From contig PWMP01000226.1 of assembly GCA_003558145.1 (NCBI GenBank), positions 1 through 26,280 on the forward strand: a stretch of 26,280 nucleotides of DNA, in the 5' to 3' direction. Positions within the stretch are counted from its first letter, which is position 1. Each line of letters opens with the position of its first letter. Shown piece after piece: positions 16,723 to 24,435 of this stretch. The translations under genes and the position numbers were made by a program. The notes below the pieces were generated by a model, which was not told where the DNA came from, did not search any database, and saw nothing but the letters and a program-made list of their open reading frames with translations. This DNA is from Elusimicrobiota bacterium. GTDB lineage: Bacteria; CG03; SLGR01; PWQF01.

Positions 16723-18648
16723 TTATCTTTTCCCCGGGAAAAGCGGCGGGACAGGACAACCTATTGCATCACCTGTCACTCTTATAAGTTCGGCCTGGCC
16801 GGCAGTTATGAAGCCGTCTGCCGCAACACAGCTGACAGCTGCATCTATTATTTTTTTCTTCACTCCGGGTGCGGCCCTGTCCAGTTCTTTCAGCGCCCCG
16901 TCAAGCTTTTCAAAGCTGCAATCCCGGAAAGGGATAAAGTCTGCGGCATCGGTAATGTCAAGTTTTTTTCCTGCCTCCAGAAAAGCTGCTTCTTTTTTAC
17001 TGCTGTCATCTATTCCGTAATGGGCAAGAAGTGAAAGAAGCAGGCGGCACTGATAATTCAGCTCTTTCAGCTTGTGGAAATCAACTCTGGGAGGCGCGGG
17101 CGCAGAAAAAGAAGATTCCACATGCCTTAGCACCATAGATTGAACGGTATATTCAAAAAGGGATATTTTCCCGTCAGCTTCAACCATCATACCAATGTTA
17201 TCACGGAAAACAGTGTAAGCGTCCCGTGCAATATTTTTAAGCGCGGATACAGCTATATCAAGAAGAGGAAGCCGGTATTCAACTTCGAGCGCTGCCGCTT
17301 TTGCTGACATTTCCCGAACGTATGCAAAAACTTTTTTTTCAGATTTTTCCCTGAGTATTGATAGCTGTTTTTCTCTTACAGCATCCTCTTTGCTTAAAAG
17401 CAGCGCGTACACTACAGCCTGGGCGCCGCCGGTATTATGCGCCGCTTTAATAAGTTCGGGAGGAATGCCTTTTCTTATTCTTGAGGCATATTCAAGGTGA
17501 AGGGGCTGCACGTTGCCTATTGAAGAAGTTACATCCCCGGGACTGATAGCTAATTTACCGCCCGGGGGCCCGGCAATTCCGGCAACCGTTGAATGCTCAG
17601 CTTTTCCCGCAAGTCCGGATGCGGCGCCGGCAAACGAGGGGTCTAGCCTTTTTATTCTTTCCTGAATGGGGGGATGTGTTGACATCAGCCTTTGCATTGC
17701 TCCGGAAAAATTAGATGAGAAGAACAGATGGCTTGCTTCCGGAGCATGCTTGTTTTCAATTTTTGAGCCTTCCTTTACCCCGGCTATTTTTTTGAGAGCG
17801 CCGGAAATCCCGGAAGGATTCCGGGTAAACTGGACAGAAGACGCGTCCGCCAGGTATTCCCTCTGGCGGGATACTGCGCTTTTAATAAGGTTGCCGAAAA
17901 ATACTCCTATATAGCCTATTGCAGTAAGAGCCAGCCCGAATATAGCTATGGGAACCCTGCCGTCGCCCCTCCCGCTCCGCGACCTGGACCTGGAAGTAAA
18001 CATGGATGAACGCAATATCATATAGCCAATGAAAGCAATAACAAATATACCGTAAAGCACTCCCATAAGTTTTATGTTGAGGCGCATATCGCCGTTTAAA
18101 ATGTGGCTGAACTCATGAGCTATAACTCCCTGAAGCTCGTCCCTTGAAAGGTTTTCAAGGCAGCCCCGCGTCACCCCTATCACAGCATCGCCCTGGGAAA
18201 AGCCCGCCGCAAAAGCGTTTATTCCCTTTTCATTTTCAAGTATATAGGCGCGGGGGACCTGAACGCCCGAAGCAATGGACATCTCCTCTACAATATTAAG
18301 AAACTTGCGTTCCGACGGGTTTTTTGTATCCTGCTCAACAACTCTTCCGCCCAGTAAGTCGGCGACGGATTTCCCTCCCCCGGAAAGTTGCTTGACTTTA
18401 TATATAGAAGCCAGGCCCACTACAAGCAGTGTAATTCCCGCTACAACAACGAAAAGTGCCGGGTCCCATAAAACATAGCCGGTTACTCCGTTTTCAGACT
18501 GACCGTAATACACAAAAATCGCAGTAAAAACAGCATAAACAGATACTGTGATAAGTATCAGCGCCAGAAAATAATAAAAAACCAGAAGAGACGTCCTGCG
18601 CCTGGCGTAATCCTGGCTTTCAAAAAAATCCATTACCCCGGCAGTCAT
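16723..18648 (-). CDS. M48 family (HtpX-like) membrane zinc metalloprotease with long C-terminal extension
   Basis: This is a 641-aa protein, about twice the length of HtpX. Membrane segments lie near 20-48, 62-83, 198-215 and 231-252. The zinc site is HEFSH at 178-182 with the third ligand probably Glu264 in REYLADASS, the pattern of the M48B/HtpX group, which degrades damaged membrane proteins. From about 380 to the end is a soluble part with two acidic loops, MVEADGKISLFE and VAADGFITAGQ, that recall TerB-like helical repeats. The extension is otherwise not something I can name. The start is uncertain: ATG at 18648 has no good ribosome site and an in-frame ATG at 18633 is possible. It follows lemA by 27 bp; LemA next to an M48 protease is a common bacterial pairing. 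Confidence 0.85.
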   Translation of the reverse strand: MTAGVMDFFESQDYARRRTSLLVFYYFLALILITVSVYAVFTAIFVYYGQSENGVTGYVLWDPALFVVVAGITLLVVGLASIYKVKQLSGGGKSVADLLGGRVVEQDTKNPSERKFLNIVEEMSIASGVQVPRAYILENEKGINAFAAGFSQGDAVIGVTRGCLENLSRDELQGVIAHEFSHILNGDMRLNIKLMGVLYGIFVIAFIGYMILRSSMFTSRSRSRSGRGDGRVPIAIFGLALTAIGYIGVFFGNLIKSAVSRQREYLADASSVQFTRNPSGISGALKKIAGVKEGSKIENKHAPEASHLFFSSNFSGAMQRLMSTHPPIQERIKRLDPSFAGAASGLAGKAEHSTVAGIAGPPGGKLAISPGDVTSSIGNVQPLHLEYASRIRKGIPPELIKAAHNTGGAQAVVYALLLSKEDAVREKQLSILREKSEKKVFAYVREMSAKAAALEVEYRLPLLDIAVSALKNIARDAYTVFRDNIGMMVEADGKISLFEYTVQSMVLRHVESSFSAPAPPRVDFHKLKELNYQCRLLLSLLAHYGIDDSSKKEAAFLEAGKKLDITDAADFIPFRDCSFEKLDGALKELDRAAPGVKKKIIDAAVSCVAADGFITAGQAELIRVTGDAIGCPVPPLFPGKR

Positions 18649-18675
18649 TTTATTTTTTTAAAAAAGCATCCTCTG

Positions 18676-19266
18676 TTAAAAGGAAACACTTGGCGCTTCT
18701 CTCTCTTTTTTGTCCTCAATGTTGAAAAGAACCGCCTCTTTGAAACCCATGGGGCCCGCAAGAATTACGTTAGGGAAAACTTCACGTTTATTGTTGTAGT
18801 TCATAACCGCGTCATTATAAGCCTGCCGGGCAAACGACACCTTGTTTTCTGTGGAAGAAAGTTCTTCGCTCAGCTGCATCATATTCTGGTTCGCTTTCAG
18901 GTCCGGGTATCTCTCTACCGTAACAAGAAGCCTTCCCAGTGCGCCACCCAGCTGTGATTCCTTGCTGACAAGATCCTGCATGGCACCCGGATCTTCCGGA
19001 TGACCCGACGCCTTCTCTTCAGCTGCAACTGCCATTTTTCGCGCATTAACAACGGCCTCCAGGGTTTCCCTTTCGTGCTTAAGATAGCCTTTCGCAGTTT
19101 TCACCAGGTTTGGTATAAGGTCGTAGCGTCTTTTCAGCTGGACATCAATCTGGGCAAAGGCGTTTTTAAACCTGTTCCTAAATTTTACAAGATTGTTGTA
19201 AACACTGACTGCTGCCAGAACAGCTATTATAAAAATAGCCAGCAAAATAATTGTTGATGTACCCAT
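18676..19266 (-). CDS. lemA: LemA family protein
   Basis: This is a 196-aa protein with one N-terminal membrane segment (residues 4-24), followed by the LemA helical domain: YNNLVKFRNRFKNAFAQIDVQLKRRYDLIPNLVKTAKGYLKHERE, and later the conserved QAYNDAVMNYNNKREVFPNVILAGPMGF. The body should lie outside the membrane as a helical bundle. The biochemical function of the family is not settled. AAGGAG sits just before the ATG. It lies between the ANTAR gene (38 bp upstream) and the M48 protease (27 bp downstream), most likely in one transcript. Confidence 0.93.
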   Translation of the reverse strand: MGTSTIILLAIFIIAVLAAVSVYNNLVKFRNRFKNAFAQIDVQLKRRYDLIPNLVKTAKGYLKHERETLEAVVNARKMAVAAEEKASGHPEDPGAMQDLVSKESQLGGALGRLLVTVERYPDLKANQNMMQLSEELSSTENKVSFARQAYNDAVMNYNNKREVFPNVILAGPMGFKEAVLFNIEDKKEREAPSVSF

Positions 19267-19304
19267 AAATTCTCCTTTTAGTTTTAACTCACACCCTCAT
19301 TCCT

Positions 19305-20000
19305 TCACCTGTCCAGTTCGGCAGTTAATATTACGGCTTCTGCTACCTCGGCCATAGTTTTTCTTGAATCCATTGATTTTTTTCGTATCCGCTCATAGGC
19401 CTCGTTTTCTTTTATTCCAAGCTGCTGCATAAGCAGCCCTTTTGCCTTTTCAATCTTTTTTCTGTTTTCAATTTCCTTCCTGGCCTTCAGGACTTCGTTG
19501 CGCAAACGCGTGTTTTCTATTGCAACAGCCGCCTGGTTGGCTACCGCCTGAAGCATATTTATCTCCGAAGCACTAAACTCATGCTCGCTTTCGGTATAAC
19601 TGTTAACAACTCCAATTATATCACCCTTAACTGTCATAGGAACGGCAAGCATTGAGACAATTCCTTCTTTTTCGGCTATCTGAGGATACATATACGAAGA
19701 GTCTTTTCTGACATCCCTGACGGTTATCGGTTTTTTACCGGTAACTGCCTTGCCGCTTACAGATTGGCCGACCTTTATGGGCGCTTTGCTGCGGTACTGT
19801 GTACTGAGGCTCTGGGTCGCGGCTATAAATAGTTCATCTTTTTTTTCGTCAAGAAGCATTATGGAGCAGACTTTTGAACCCATCAGCTGAGCTGTCATTG
19901 CTACTATAAGATTAAGTATTTCCTCAATGTATTTGTCCGAAACAATCGCTTCGGAAATAAGTGAAAAATAGTTTAACTGTTTTTCTTTCATCAGGTGCAT
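19305..20000 (-). CDS. GAF-ANTAR RNA-binding antiterminator
   Basis: This is a 231-aa protein. A GAF sensor domain covers about 1-165, including SVSGKAVTGKKPITVRDVRKDSSYMYP and MLAVPMTVKGDIIGVVNSY. A short coiled coil (about 160-185) leads to an ANTAR domain at about 172-227 with the family signature IEKAKGLLMQQLGIKENEAYERIRKKSMDSRKTMAEVAEAVI. ANTAR proteins bind paired hexaloop hairpins in nascent RNA and prevent termination, often of nitrogen-assimilation genes. No receiver domain is present, so the signal is probably a small ligand or redox state sensed by GAF. The start is ATG at 20000, with ATG at 19991 as an alternative. It has its own strong promoter and heads the lemA-M48 transcript. 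Confidence 0.9.
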   Translation of the reverse strand: MHLMKEKQLNYFSLISEAIVSDKYIEEILNLIVAMTAQLMGSKVCSIMLLDEKKDELFIAATQSLSTQYRSKAPIKVGQSVSGKAVTGKKPITVRDVRKDSSYMYPQIAEKEGIVSMLAVPMTVKGDIIGVVNSYTESEHEFSASEINMLQAVANQAAVAIENTRLRNEVLKARKEIENRKKIEKAKGLLMQQLGIKENEAYERIRKKSMDSRKTMAEVAEAVILTAELDR

Positions 20001-20036
20001 TTCGCCTTTATTTATATTTCTTTAATTCTTATTTAT

Positions 20037-20065
20037 CTTATACGCAAAATACTTGTACATGTCAA
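20037..20065 (-). promoter_or_regulatory. Strong sigma-70 promoter for the GAF-ANTAR gene
   Basis: On the minus strand, TTGACA (20065-20060) is followed by exactly 17 bp and TATAAG (20042-20037): a perfect -35, a 5-of-6 -10 and the optimal spacer. The start point would be near 20030, giving a leader of about 30 nt, too short for a riboswitch. Confidence 0.8.
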
Positions 20066-20463
20066 TCTTTTTAAATCAATATTTTTTGAGGTTCCAATCG
20101 CTTTTTTTCACTGCCCAGGTCCAAATAAAAACTTAAAAAGAAAAGCTGGCTCCCCGAGTTAAAAGGTGTTGATAGCAAGTTCTTACATAAACCTGGGATT
20201 AACCCAAAATATATTCATTACATTCTACTTTTTTCTTATGAGTTTGTTAATTATAGGACATTATCTAATAACTAGCTTGCTCTCTGTTATTTCTCAACAT
20301 CACAAATTAATTTTTTTATTTCATATGTTCTATTACAAAAGTTCTCTTTTTATTCTTCTTTTCCACAAGCAAAGGGATTTTTCATAATTAACATCCATTA
20401 CGCATATTGCGTTACTCACTATGCGTAATATATTTAACTTTATTGTTTTGTCGATATAAATTT
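20066..20463. other. AT-rich intergenic region without a convincing gene
   Basis: This stretch is clearly richer in A+T than the genes on either side. It separates the DUF364 stop from the GAF-ANTAR promoter. The only notable structure is the inverted repeat at 20397-20429. A seven-base complementary pair (CCCAGGT near 20114, ACCTGGG near 20191 on plus) could pair over about 70 nt, but I recognise no known RNA. No T-run terminator is evident for the operon that ends at 20464. Confidence 0.6.
20397..20429. promoter_or_regulatory. Operator-like inverted repeat (TTACGCATA half-sites)
   Basis: A perfect 10-bp inverted repeat: ATTACGCATA (20397-20406) and TATGCGTAAT (20420-20429) with a 13-bp spacer. 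The spacer holds a third, weaker copy (TTGCGTTA, 20407-20414), so three half-sites of the type TTACGCA are present. No T-run follows on either strand, which argues for a protein-binding site over a terminator. It lies about 30 bp after the DUF364 stop. Confidence 0.5.
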
Positions 20464-21228
20464 TCACAAACTGTCCCTTCCAAAAAAACATACTCTTTCA
20501 AGATTTAAAAGAGCGCATACTCCCGCAGACGTTACACCGTATATTATATAATCTTTTTTGTACCTTTTTACCAGGTCAAATATGTCATCAAAGGTTCCGT
20601 TGACCAGCGTGGTTCCGGTAAGAAGAACAAGGTCCGACTCCTTTACAAGTTTTTCCGTATACCTTGTCCCGTCCATGACTTTCACCCCGTATTTTGCGCG
20701 CCCTATGTTTTCCCTGTCCAGGTCCGTCAATTTCACGTTTTCGGCCCCGAACACTTGTGAGAGTTCTTCTAAAATAGCAGGATTAAACCCTATGAGGCCC
20801 ACCTTTACTTTTCCATATTTCTTCCGTATATGAACGGAAATTTCTTCAGCGCATTTCTGGGGCTCCTCATCCCGGCAGTGGAGGGCTTTTTCAATCTTTC
20901 CCGCCTTTTTGAGTATGGCGTTCATTGCGGCAATGAATACTGCCCGGTTTCTGCTGCTTTCAAGAGGCAGATTCATTGCTTCCTCAACGCTGCCGGTAAA
21001 ATCAAGGGGGGATTCGGTAAAAACATGAGCTTTTACTCCGGCAAGCTCCGCTTCTATGACTTTTTCCTTGCCTTTTACAATTGGATAATCACTTCTTGAA
21101 GGTTTACCTATGGCCTCCTCGCTTTTGAGGGTCCTGAAAAAGACTTCTATTTTTTTATTCTCCAGGTTATTTTCCTCTATTATTTTTTTAATTTTTTTTC
21201 TTGCTTTTTTTAAAATTTTATCTCCCAT
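20464..21228 (-). CDS. DUF364 putative heavy-metal chelation protein
   Basis: This is a 254-aa soluble protein. The C-terminal half is the Rossmann-like DUF364 domain: VGLIGFNPAILEELSQVFG, then DLDRENIG, and VLLTGTTLVNGTFDDIFDL, followed by YGVTSAGVCALLNL. The N-terminal part (residues about 30-110) resembles the DUF4213 module usually found with it, ending SRNRAVFIAAMNAILK. The family is labelled 'putative heavy-metal chelation' from structure; no reaction is established. TAGGAGG lies before the ATG. It is the last gene of the metallocluster-type operon, 9 bp after the TSUP permease, which fits a metal-handling task. Confidence 0.82.
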   Translation of the reverse strand: MGDKILKKARKKIKKIIEENNLENKKIEVFFRTLKSEEAIGKPSRSDYPIVKGKEKVIEAELAGVKAHVFTESPLDFTGSVEEAMNLPLESSRNRAVFIAAMNAILKKAGKIEKALHCRDEEPQKCAEEISVHIRKKYGKVKVGLIGFNPAILEELSQVFGAENVKLTDLDRENIGRAKYGVKVMDGTRYTEKLVKESDLVLLTGTTLVNGTFDDIFDLVKRYKKDYIIYGVTSAGVCALLNLERVCFFGRDSL

Positions 21229-21237
21229 CCAAGCCTC

Positions 21238-22008
21238 CTAAAAAACACCAACGTACTTCAACGCTATTATAAAAAATACTGCTCCGAAAAGAAGCTTCAA
21301 AATCGCCGGCGGGGATTTTCTGTTTATTGCAGCCCCCAGAGCCGCCCCGGTGAGGGTGCCCAGGGAAAGAAGCAGGGCTAATTTAACTTCCGCAAAGCCC
21401 TGGGATATTTTAAAGAGAGAACTTACTAAGGCGTTTGCCGCAAAGCAGACAAGCGAGGAGCCTATGGCCGCCTTTACCGGCGCATTGAGAAGAAATCTGA
21501 AAGCGGGCACAAGAATAGCCCCCGTACCTATACCCAGCAGGCCCGGCAGAGCTCCGGCAAAGGCTCCTATTGTTATCTTTATTCCGCCCGCTCCGCCTAA
21601 TTCCCTCCGGCCGGCGGGGGGCCTTTTCTTAATAAAATCCGCTGCTCCTTCTGCTGCCATCCTCATAGATACCAGGAAAAATACGAGCCCTATTCCTGCA
21701 TCCAGCAGAGAGGGCCTTCTGGCGGCTTGAGGGAAAAAAGTTGAAAAAATAACCGTAAAGACGGCCCCGGAGAGTATAACCGGCATAATAGGCTTAAGTT
21801 TTATATTGCCGTCTCTGTAATGCCTCAGGCTTCCACCCAGGGTGGTAAAAAAGACCGCAATTATGCAGGTTCCCGCAGCCATGGCCGGAGAAAGACCGAA
21901 ATAAAAGCGAAGAAGAGGCATAAGTATTATTCCTCCCCCTATTCCAAGCAGACCTCCCAGGATTCCCGCCGCTCCCCCGGCAGCCAATATTATAGATATG
22001 TTCAACAT
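21238..22008 (-). CDS. TSUP (TauE/SafE) family membrane permease
   Basis: This is a 256-aa hydrophobic protein with seven or eight membrane segments. It shows the internal repeat typical of the family: GGLLGIGGGIILMPLL near residue 17 and again PGLLGIGTGAILVPAF near 154, plus GAALGAAINRKSPPAILKLLFGAVFFIIALKY at the end. Members export or import sulfite, sulfoacetate, thiosulfate or related small anions; the substrate here is unknown. Placement after Fe-S ATPases and NifX-like proteins suggests a sulfur or oxyanion compound linked to the cluster chemistry. The ribosome site is weak (ATAGG). Confidence 0.88.
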   Translation of the reverse strand: MLNISIILAAGGAAGILGGLLGIGGGIILMPLLRFYFGLSPAMAAGTCIIAVFFTTLGGSLRHYRDGNIKLKPIMPVILSGAVFTVIFSTFFPQAARRPSLLDAGIGLVFFLVSMRMAAEGAADFIKKRPPAGRRELGGAGGIKITIGAFAGALPGLLGIGTGAILVPAFRFLLNAPVKAAIGSSLVCFAANALVSSLFKISQGFAEVKLALLLSLGTLTGAALGAAINRKSPPAILKLLFGAVFFIIALKYVGVF

Positions 22009-22038
22009 AAAATAATACCTATAAGAGTTAAAGAGAAT

Positions 22039-22905
22039 TTATATGTCAAGTACATTTTTTATTTTATACACTGCATTTTTAATCTGCATTGACTCATCAC
22101 ATCCGGAGTCGTATTCAATTATTGTTTTTCCCTGTTTAAGTGCCCGGTTAAATTTATCTGAAAAAGGAATTTTTGCCAGAAGTTCAATTTTTTCCGTTTC
22201 AAGGTATTTTATTATTTTCTTTCTGTTTTCCGGATTCAGATCATATTTGTTAATCAGAACCTTAACCGGCACGCCGAAATAAGCGGCGGTATCAATAACC
22301 CTTTTCATATCATGTATACCGCTTTTTGTGGGCTCACATACTACCAGGGCAAAATCAACCCCGCTCAGAGAGGCTATTACCGGGCAGCCTATGCCCGGGG
22401 GTCCGTCAATCAAAATTATTCCGGAACCTGACCCGACAGCTACTGCTTCGGCCTTCTTTTTTACTTCCGTCACAAGCTTGCCGGAATTCTCCTCTCCCGG
22501 CTCCAGCAGGGCGTGCACCATTCTCCCGTTTTTAATGCGGGATATATAGCTTTCACCCGATTCTTTCCTTAACATTGTAACGGCATTCTCCGGACAGTTC
22601 CAGTAGCACACCCCGCAGCCCTGGCACAAGAATCTGTCAACTGTAAAATTTTTTTCCACTGCCCCGAAAGAACAAACCTGCCGGCATCGACCGCAGCCAC
22701 AGCACTTATCATTGTCAATGACGGCCAGTTTACCTCCCCTAAATATCTCTTTTTCCTCTATTTTGGGTTTTAGCAGGATATGTAAATCCGGCGCGTCAAC
22801 ATCACAGTCAGCAACTGTTATATTTTTAAATAAAACAGAAAGAGCCCCGGTAATGGAGGTTTTACCGGTACCGCCTTTGCCGCTTATTAAAACAAGACTC
22901 TTCAT
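22039..22905 (-). CDS. MinD-type ATPase with inserted 2x[4Fe-4S] ferredoxin domain (second of pair)
   Basis: This is a 288-aa protein. A deviant Walker A, GKGGTGKTS, is at 9-17, followed by DCDVDAPD. The ferredoxin insert has two full CxxCxxCxxxC motifs, at Cys68-71-74-78 and Cys94-97-100-104 (the latter followed by Pro). IDGPPGIGCPV (about 167) is the switch II region. This domain order is that of the Desulfovibrio ORP-complex ATPases. The likely role is ATP-driven assembly or delivery of a metal-sulfur cluster, or electron transfer to a partner; this is inferred. The ATG overlaps the preceding ATPase stop as ATGA, so the two are coupled. Confidence 0.9.
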   Translation of the reverse strand: MKSLVLISGKGGTGKTSITGALSVLFKNITVADCDVDAPDLHILLKPKIEEKEIFRGGKLAVIDNDKCCGCGRCRQVCSFGAVEKNFTVDRFLCQGCGVCYWNCPENAVTMLRKESGESYISRIKNGRMVHALLEPGEENSGKLVTEVKKKAEAVAVGSGSGIILIDGPPGIGCPVIASLSGVDFALVVCEPTKSGIHDMKRVIDTAAYFGVPVKVLINKYDLNPENRKKIIKYLETEKIELLAKIPFSDKFNRALKQGKTIIEYDSGCDESMQIKNAVYKIKNVLDI

Positions 22906-23738
22906 ATACGAAGCATCTCTTTAATTATTTTATCTGCCAGGCCCGGAAAAAAGTTTTCTTTTATTACCCCTTTTGAGTAATAACAGGAAAACTTCCTTGA
23001 ATAAGGAATTCGGAAGAGAATATTAATTTTTTTCTGGCGGGCAAAGTTATCTATTATTTTGTCCTCTCCCCCGGAACGGTTTATAACAATCCCGCAGGGA
23101 ACACCAAGTTTTTTTACCACCTTGGCAGCTATTTTCAGATCGTAAATTCCGAAAGGAGTCGGCTCGGCTACAAGAACAGCATAATTACATCCGGCTACGG
23201 TTTCGGCCATCGGGCAGCTGGCTCCGGGAGGAGAATCGAATATTGCATAGTCTGCCCCGCTCTTTAAATTCTTCTTCAACTTTTCTATGAGGGGGGTAGC
23301 CCTTGCTTCCCCCACATTCATAAGGGCATAGTCCAGATGCAGATTTTTCTCCACTTTAGAGTTGAATAATTTACCTACGGGCCTGCTTCCCTCGCTTATA
23401 GCCCCCTGGGGACATACCAGCTTACATCCCCTGCAGGAATGGCAGAGTTCACCAAAAAACATAAGTCTGTCCTTCATAACAAAAAGACAGTTAAACTCGC
23501 ATACCTGCTGGCACCTGCCGCAGCAGTTGCATTTTTCAGTGTCTACTTCAGGATAAAATACACAAACTTCTTCTTTTTCGGTTGGCGCATCGCTGAAAAA
23601 AATATGACAATCGGGGTTTTCCACGTCACAGTCAAGAAGTCTAACCTTAAACTTCTTTGAAAGAAGACGGGATAGCATTACCGCAACCGTAGTTTTGCCC
23701 GTACCCCCTTTTCCGGATGCAATTGCTATTTTTTTCAA
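22902..23738 (-). CDS. MinD-type ATPase with inserted 2x[4Fe-4S] ferredoxin domain (first of pair)
   Basis: This is a 278-aa paralogue of its downstream neighbour. Walker A GKGGTGKTT is at 9-17, then DCDVENPDCH. The ferredoxin insert has Cys70-73-76-80 and Cys99-102-105-109, each CxxCxxCxxxC. DSPPGASCPMAETVAGC (about 168-184) is the switch II region. Extra cysteines are scattered (37, 44, 59, 72, 84), more than in the partner. The start is TTG and overlaps the upstream NifX-like stop (TTGA), supporting this as the true start. MinD/ParA proteins usually dimerise, so a heterodimer with the next gene's product is plausible. Confidence 0.9.
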   Translation of the reverse strand: MKKIAIASGKGGTGKTTVAVMLSRLLSKKFKVRLLDCDVENPDCHIFFSDAPTEKEEVCVFYPEVDTEKCNCCGRCQQVCEFNCLFVMKDRLMFFGELCHSCRGCKLVCPQGAISEGSRPVGKLFNSKVEKNLHLDYALMNVGEARATPLIEKLKKNLKSGADYAIFDSPPGASCPMAETVAGCNYAVLVAEPTPFGIYDLKIAAKVVKKLGVPCGIVINRSGGEDKIIDNFARQKKINILFRIPYSRKFSCYYSKGVIKENFFPGLADKIIKEMLRI

Positions 23739-24064
23739 TCTTCAGTTTTTTTGTTCTTGAGGTAACCCTCCACGGCTTCTCTAACCGTATCGGAAGAAAC
23801 AGTAACGGCTTCTATGCCGTAGCCGGCCAGGGCGCTCATTGCATTGGGGCCCACCTGCCCTGTAAGAACTATTTTGCTCCCTTTTTCATTTATTACTCTG
23901 GCTGCTGCCGGTCCCGCGCCGCCGGTCATTGAAGAGGCGGGGTTATAAACCGGTTCAAACTTCATTGTTTCACTGTCAACGATTAGAAAATAAGGGCACC
24001 TTCCGAAATTCTTAGCCACCTGGGCATTTAAAGACCCTCCCTGGGATGAAACTGCTATTTTCAT
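23735..24064 (-). CDS. NifX/NifB-type dinitrogenase iron-molybdenum cofactor domain protein (third copy)
   Basis: This is a 109-aa protein made of one PF02579 domain: MKIAVSSQGGSLNAQVAKNFGRCPYFLIVD at the start, then GGAGPAAARVINEKGSKIVLTGQVGPNAMSAL. The FGRC near 20-23 and GQVGPNA segments are where family members hold the cofactor. Family proteins bind or carry metal-sulfur clusters, including FeMo-co precursors (NifX, NafY) and the Mo-Cu-S cluster of ORP. No nitrogenase genes are near, so the ORP-like side of the family is more likely. AGGAGG lies right before the ATG, with only 9 bp to the previous stop. Confidence 0.88.
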   Translation of the reverse strand: MKIAVSSQGGSLNAQVAKNFGRCPYFLIVDSETMKFEPVYNPASSMTGGAGPAAARVINEKGSKIVLTGQVGPNAMSALAGYGIEAVTVSSDTVREAVEGYLKNKKTED

Positions 24065-24073
24065 TTTTCCTCC

Positions 24074-24421
24074 TCAATGGTCGCAGCTGCCGCTGCTGTC
24101 ACAAGTACTGGGTCCCGTCTCCAGTCGATCTTCAAGATATTCGTTCACGGCCTTTCTGACCGGCCCGGTGACTCCCAGTATAAGTTCTATACCCATCTGA
24201 CCGAAAAGCTGCCGGGCCATTGCTCCCGCGCCGCCGGCAATAACAACATCAGCTCCTTTTTCTTTCAGCCATTTGGGCAGCATGCCCGGCTGGTGAGGCG
24301 GAGAGCTTTCAAATCGCTCCGAGGTCATTTTTCCTCCCTCAACCTCATAAATGGTATATCCCTGGCATCTTCCAAAATGCATGGAAACTTTATTTCCTTC
24401 AGTTGCAACTGCAATTCTCAT
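24074..24421 (-). CDS. NifX/NifB-type iron-molybdenum cofactor domain protein with Cys/His tail (second copy)
   Basis: This is a 115-aa PF02579 protein: MRIAVATEGNKVSMHFGRCQGYTIYEVE, then LKEKGADVVIAGGAGAMARQLFGQMGIELILG. It differs from the neighbouring copies by a C-terminal tail with CDSSGSCDH, which with Cys and His near the end could bind a metal. AAAGGAGGAG precedes the ATG by a good distance. It lies in the run between the MBL-fold hydrolase and the third copy. Confidence 0.87.
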   Translation of the reverse strand: MRIAVATEGNKVSMHFGRCQGYTIYEVEGGKMTSERFESSPPHQPGMLPKWLKEKGADVVIAGGAGAMARQLFGQMGIELILGVTGPVRKAVNEYLEDRLETGPSTCDSSGSCDH

Positions 24422-24435
24422 AAATAACTCCTCCT

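Noticed and set aside
20166..20387. A 73-codon plus-strand frame (TTG start) coding for a very hydrophobic peptide in the AT-rich gap
   Set aside because: Phe/Leu/Ile richness is what T-rich DNA gives in any open frame. There is no clear family match or good promoter, and the strand is opposite to the surrounding genes.
20350..20394. A 14-codon minus-strand ORF after the inverted repeat, as a possible leader peptide
   Set aside because: It is too short and without a clear ribosome site; no gene or attenuator structure follows at a suitable distance.
22009..22049. TTGACA on the minus strand at 22049-22044 as an internal promoter before the TSUP gene
   Set aside because: It overlaps the stop codon region of the ATPase gene, and no acceptable -10 lies 16-18 bp downstream.
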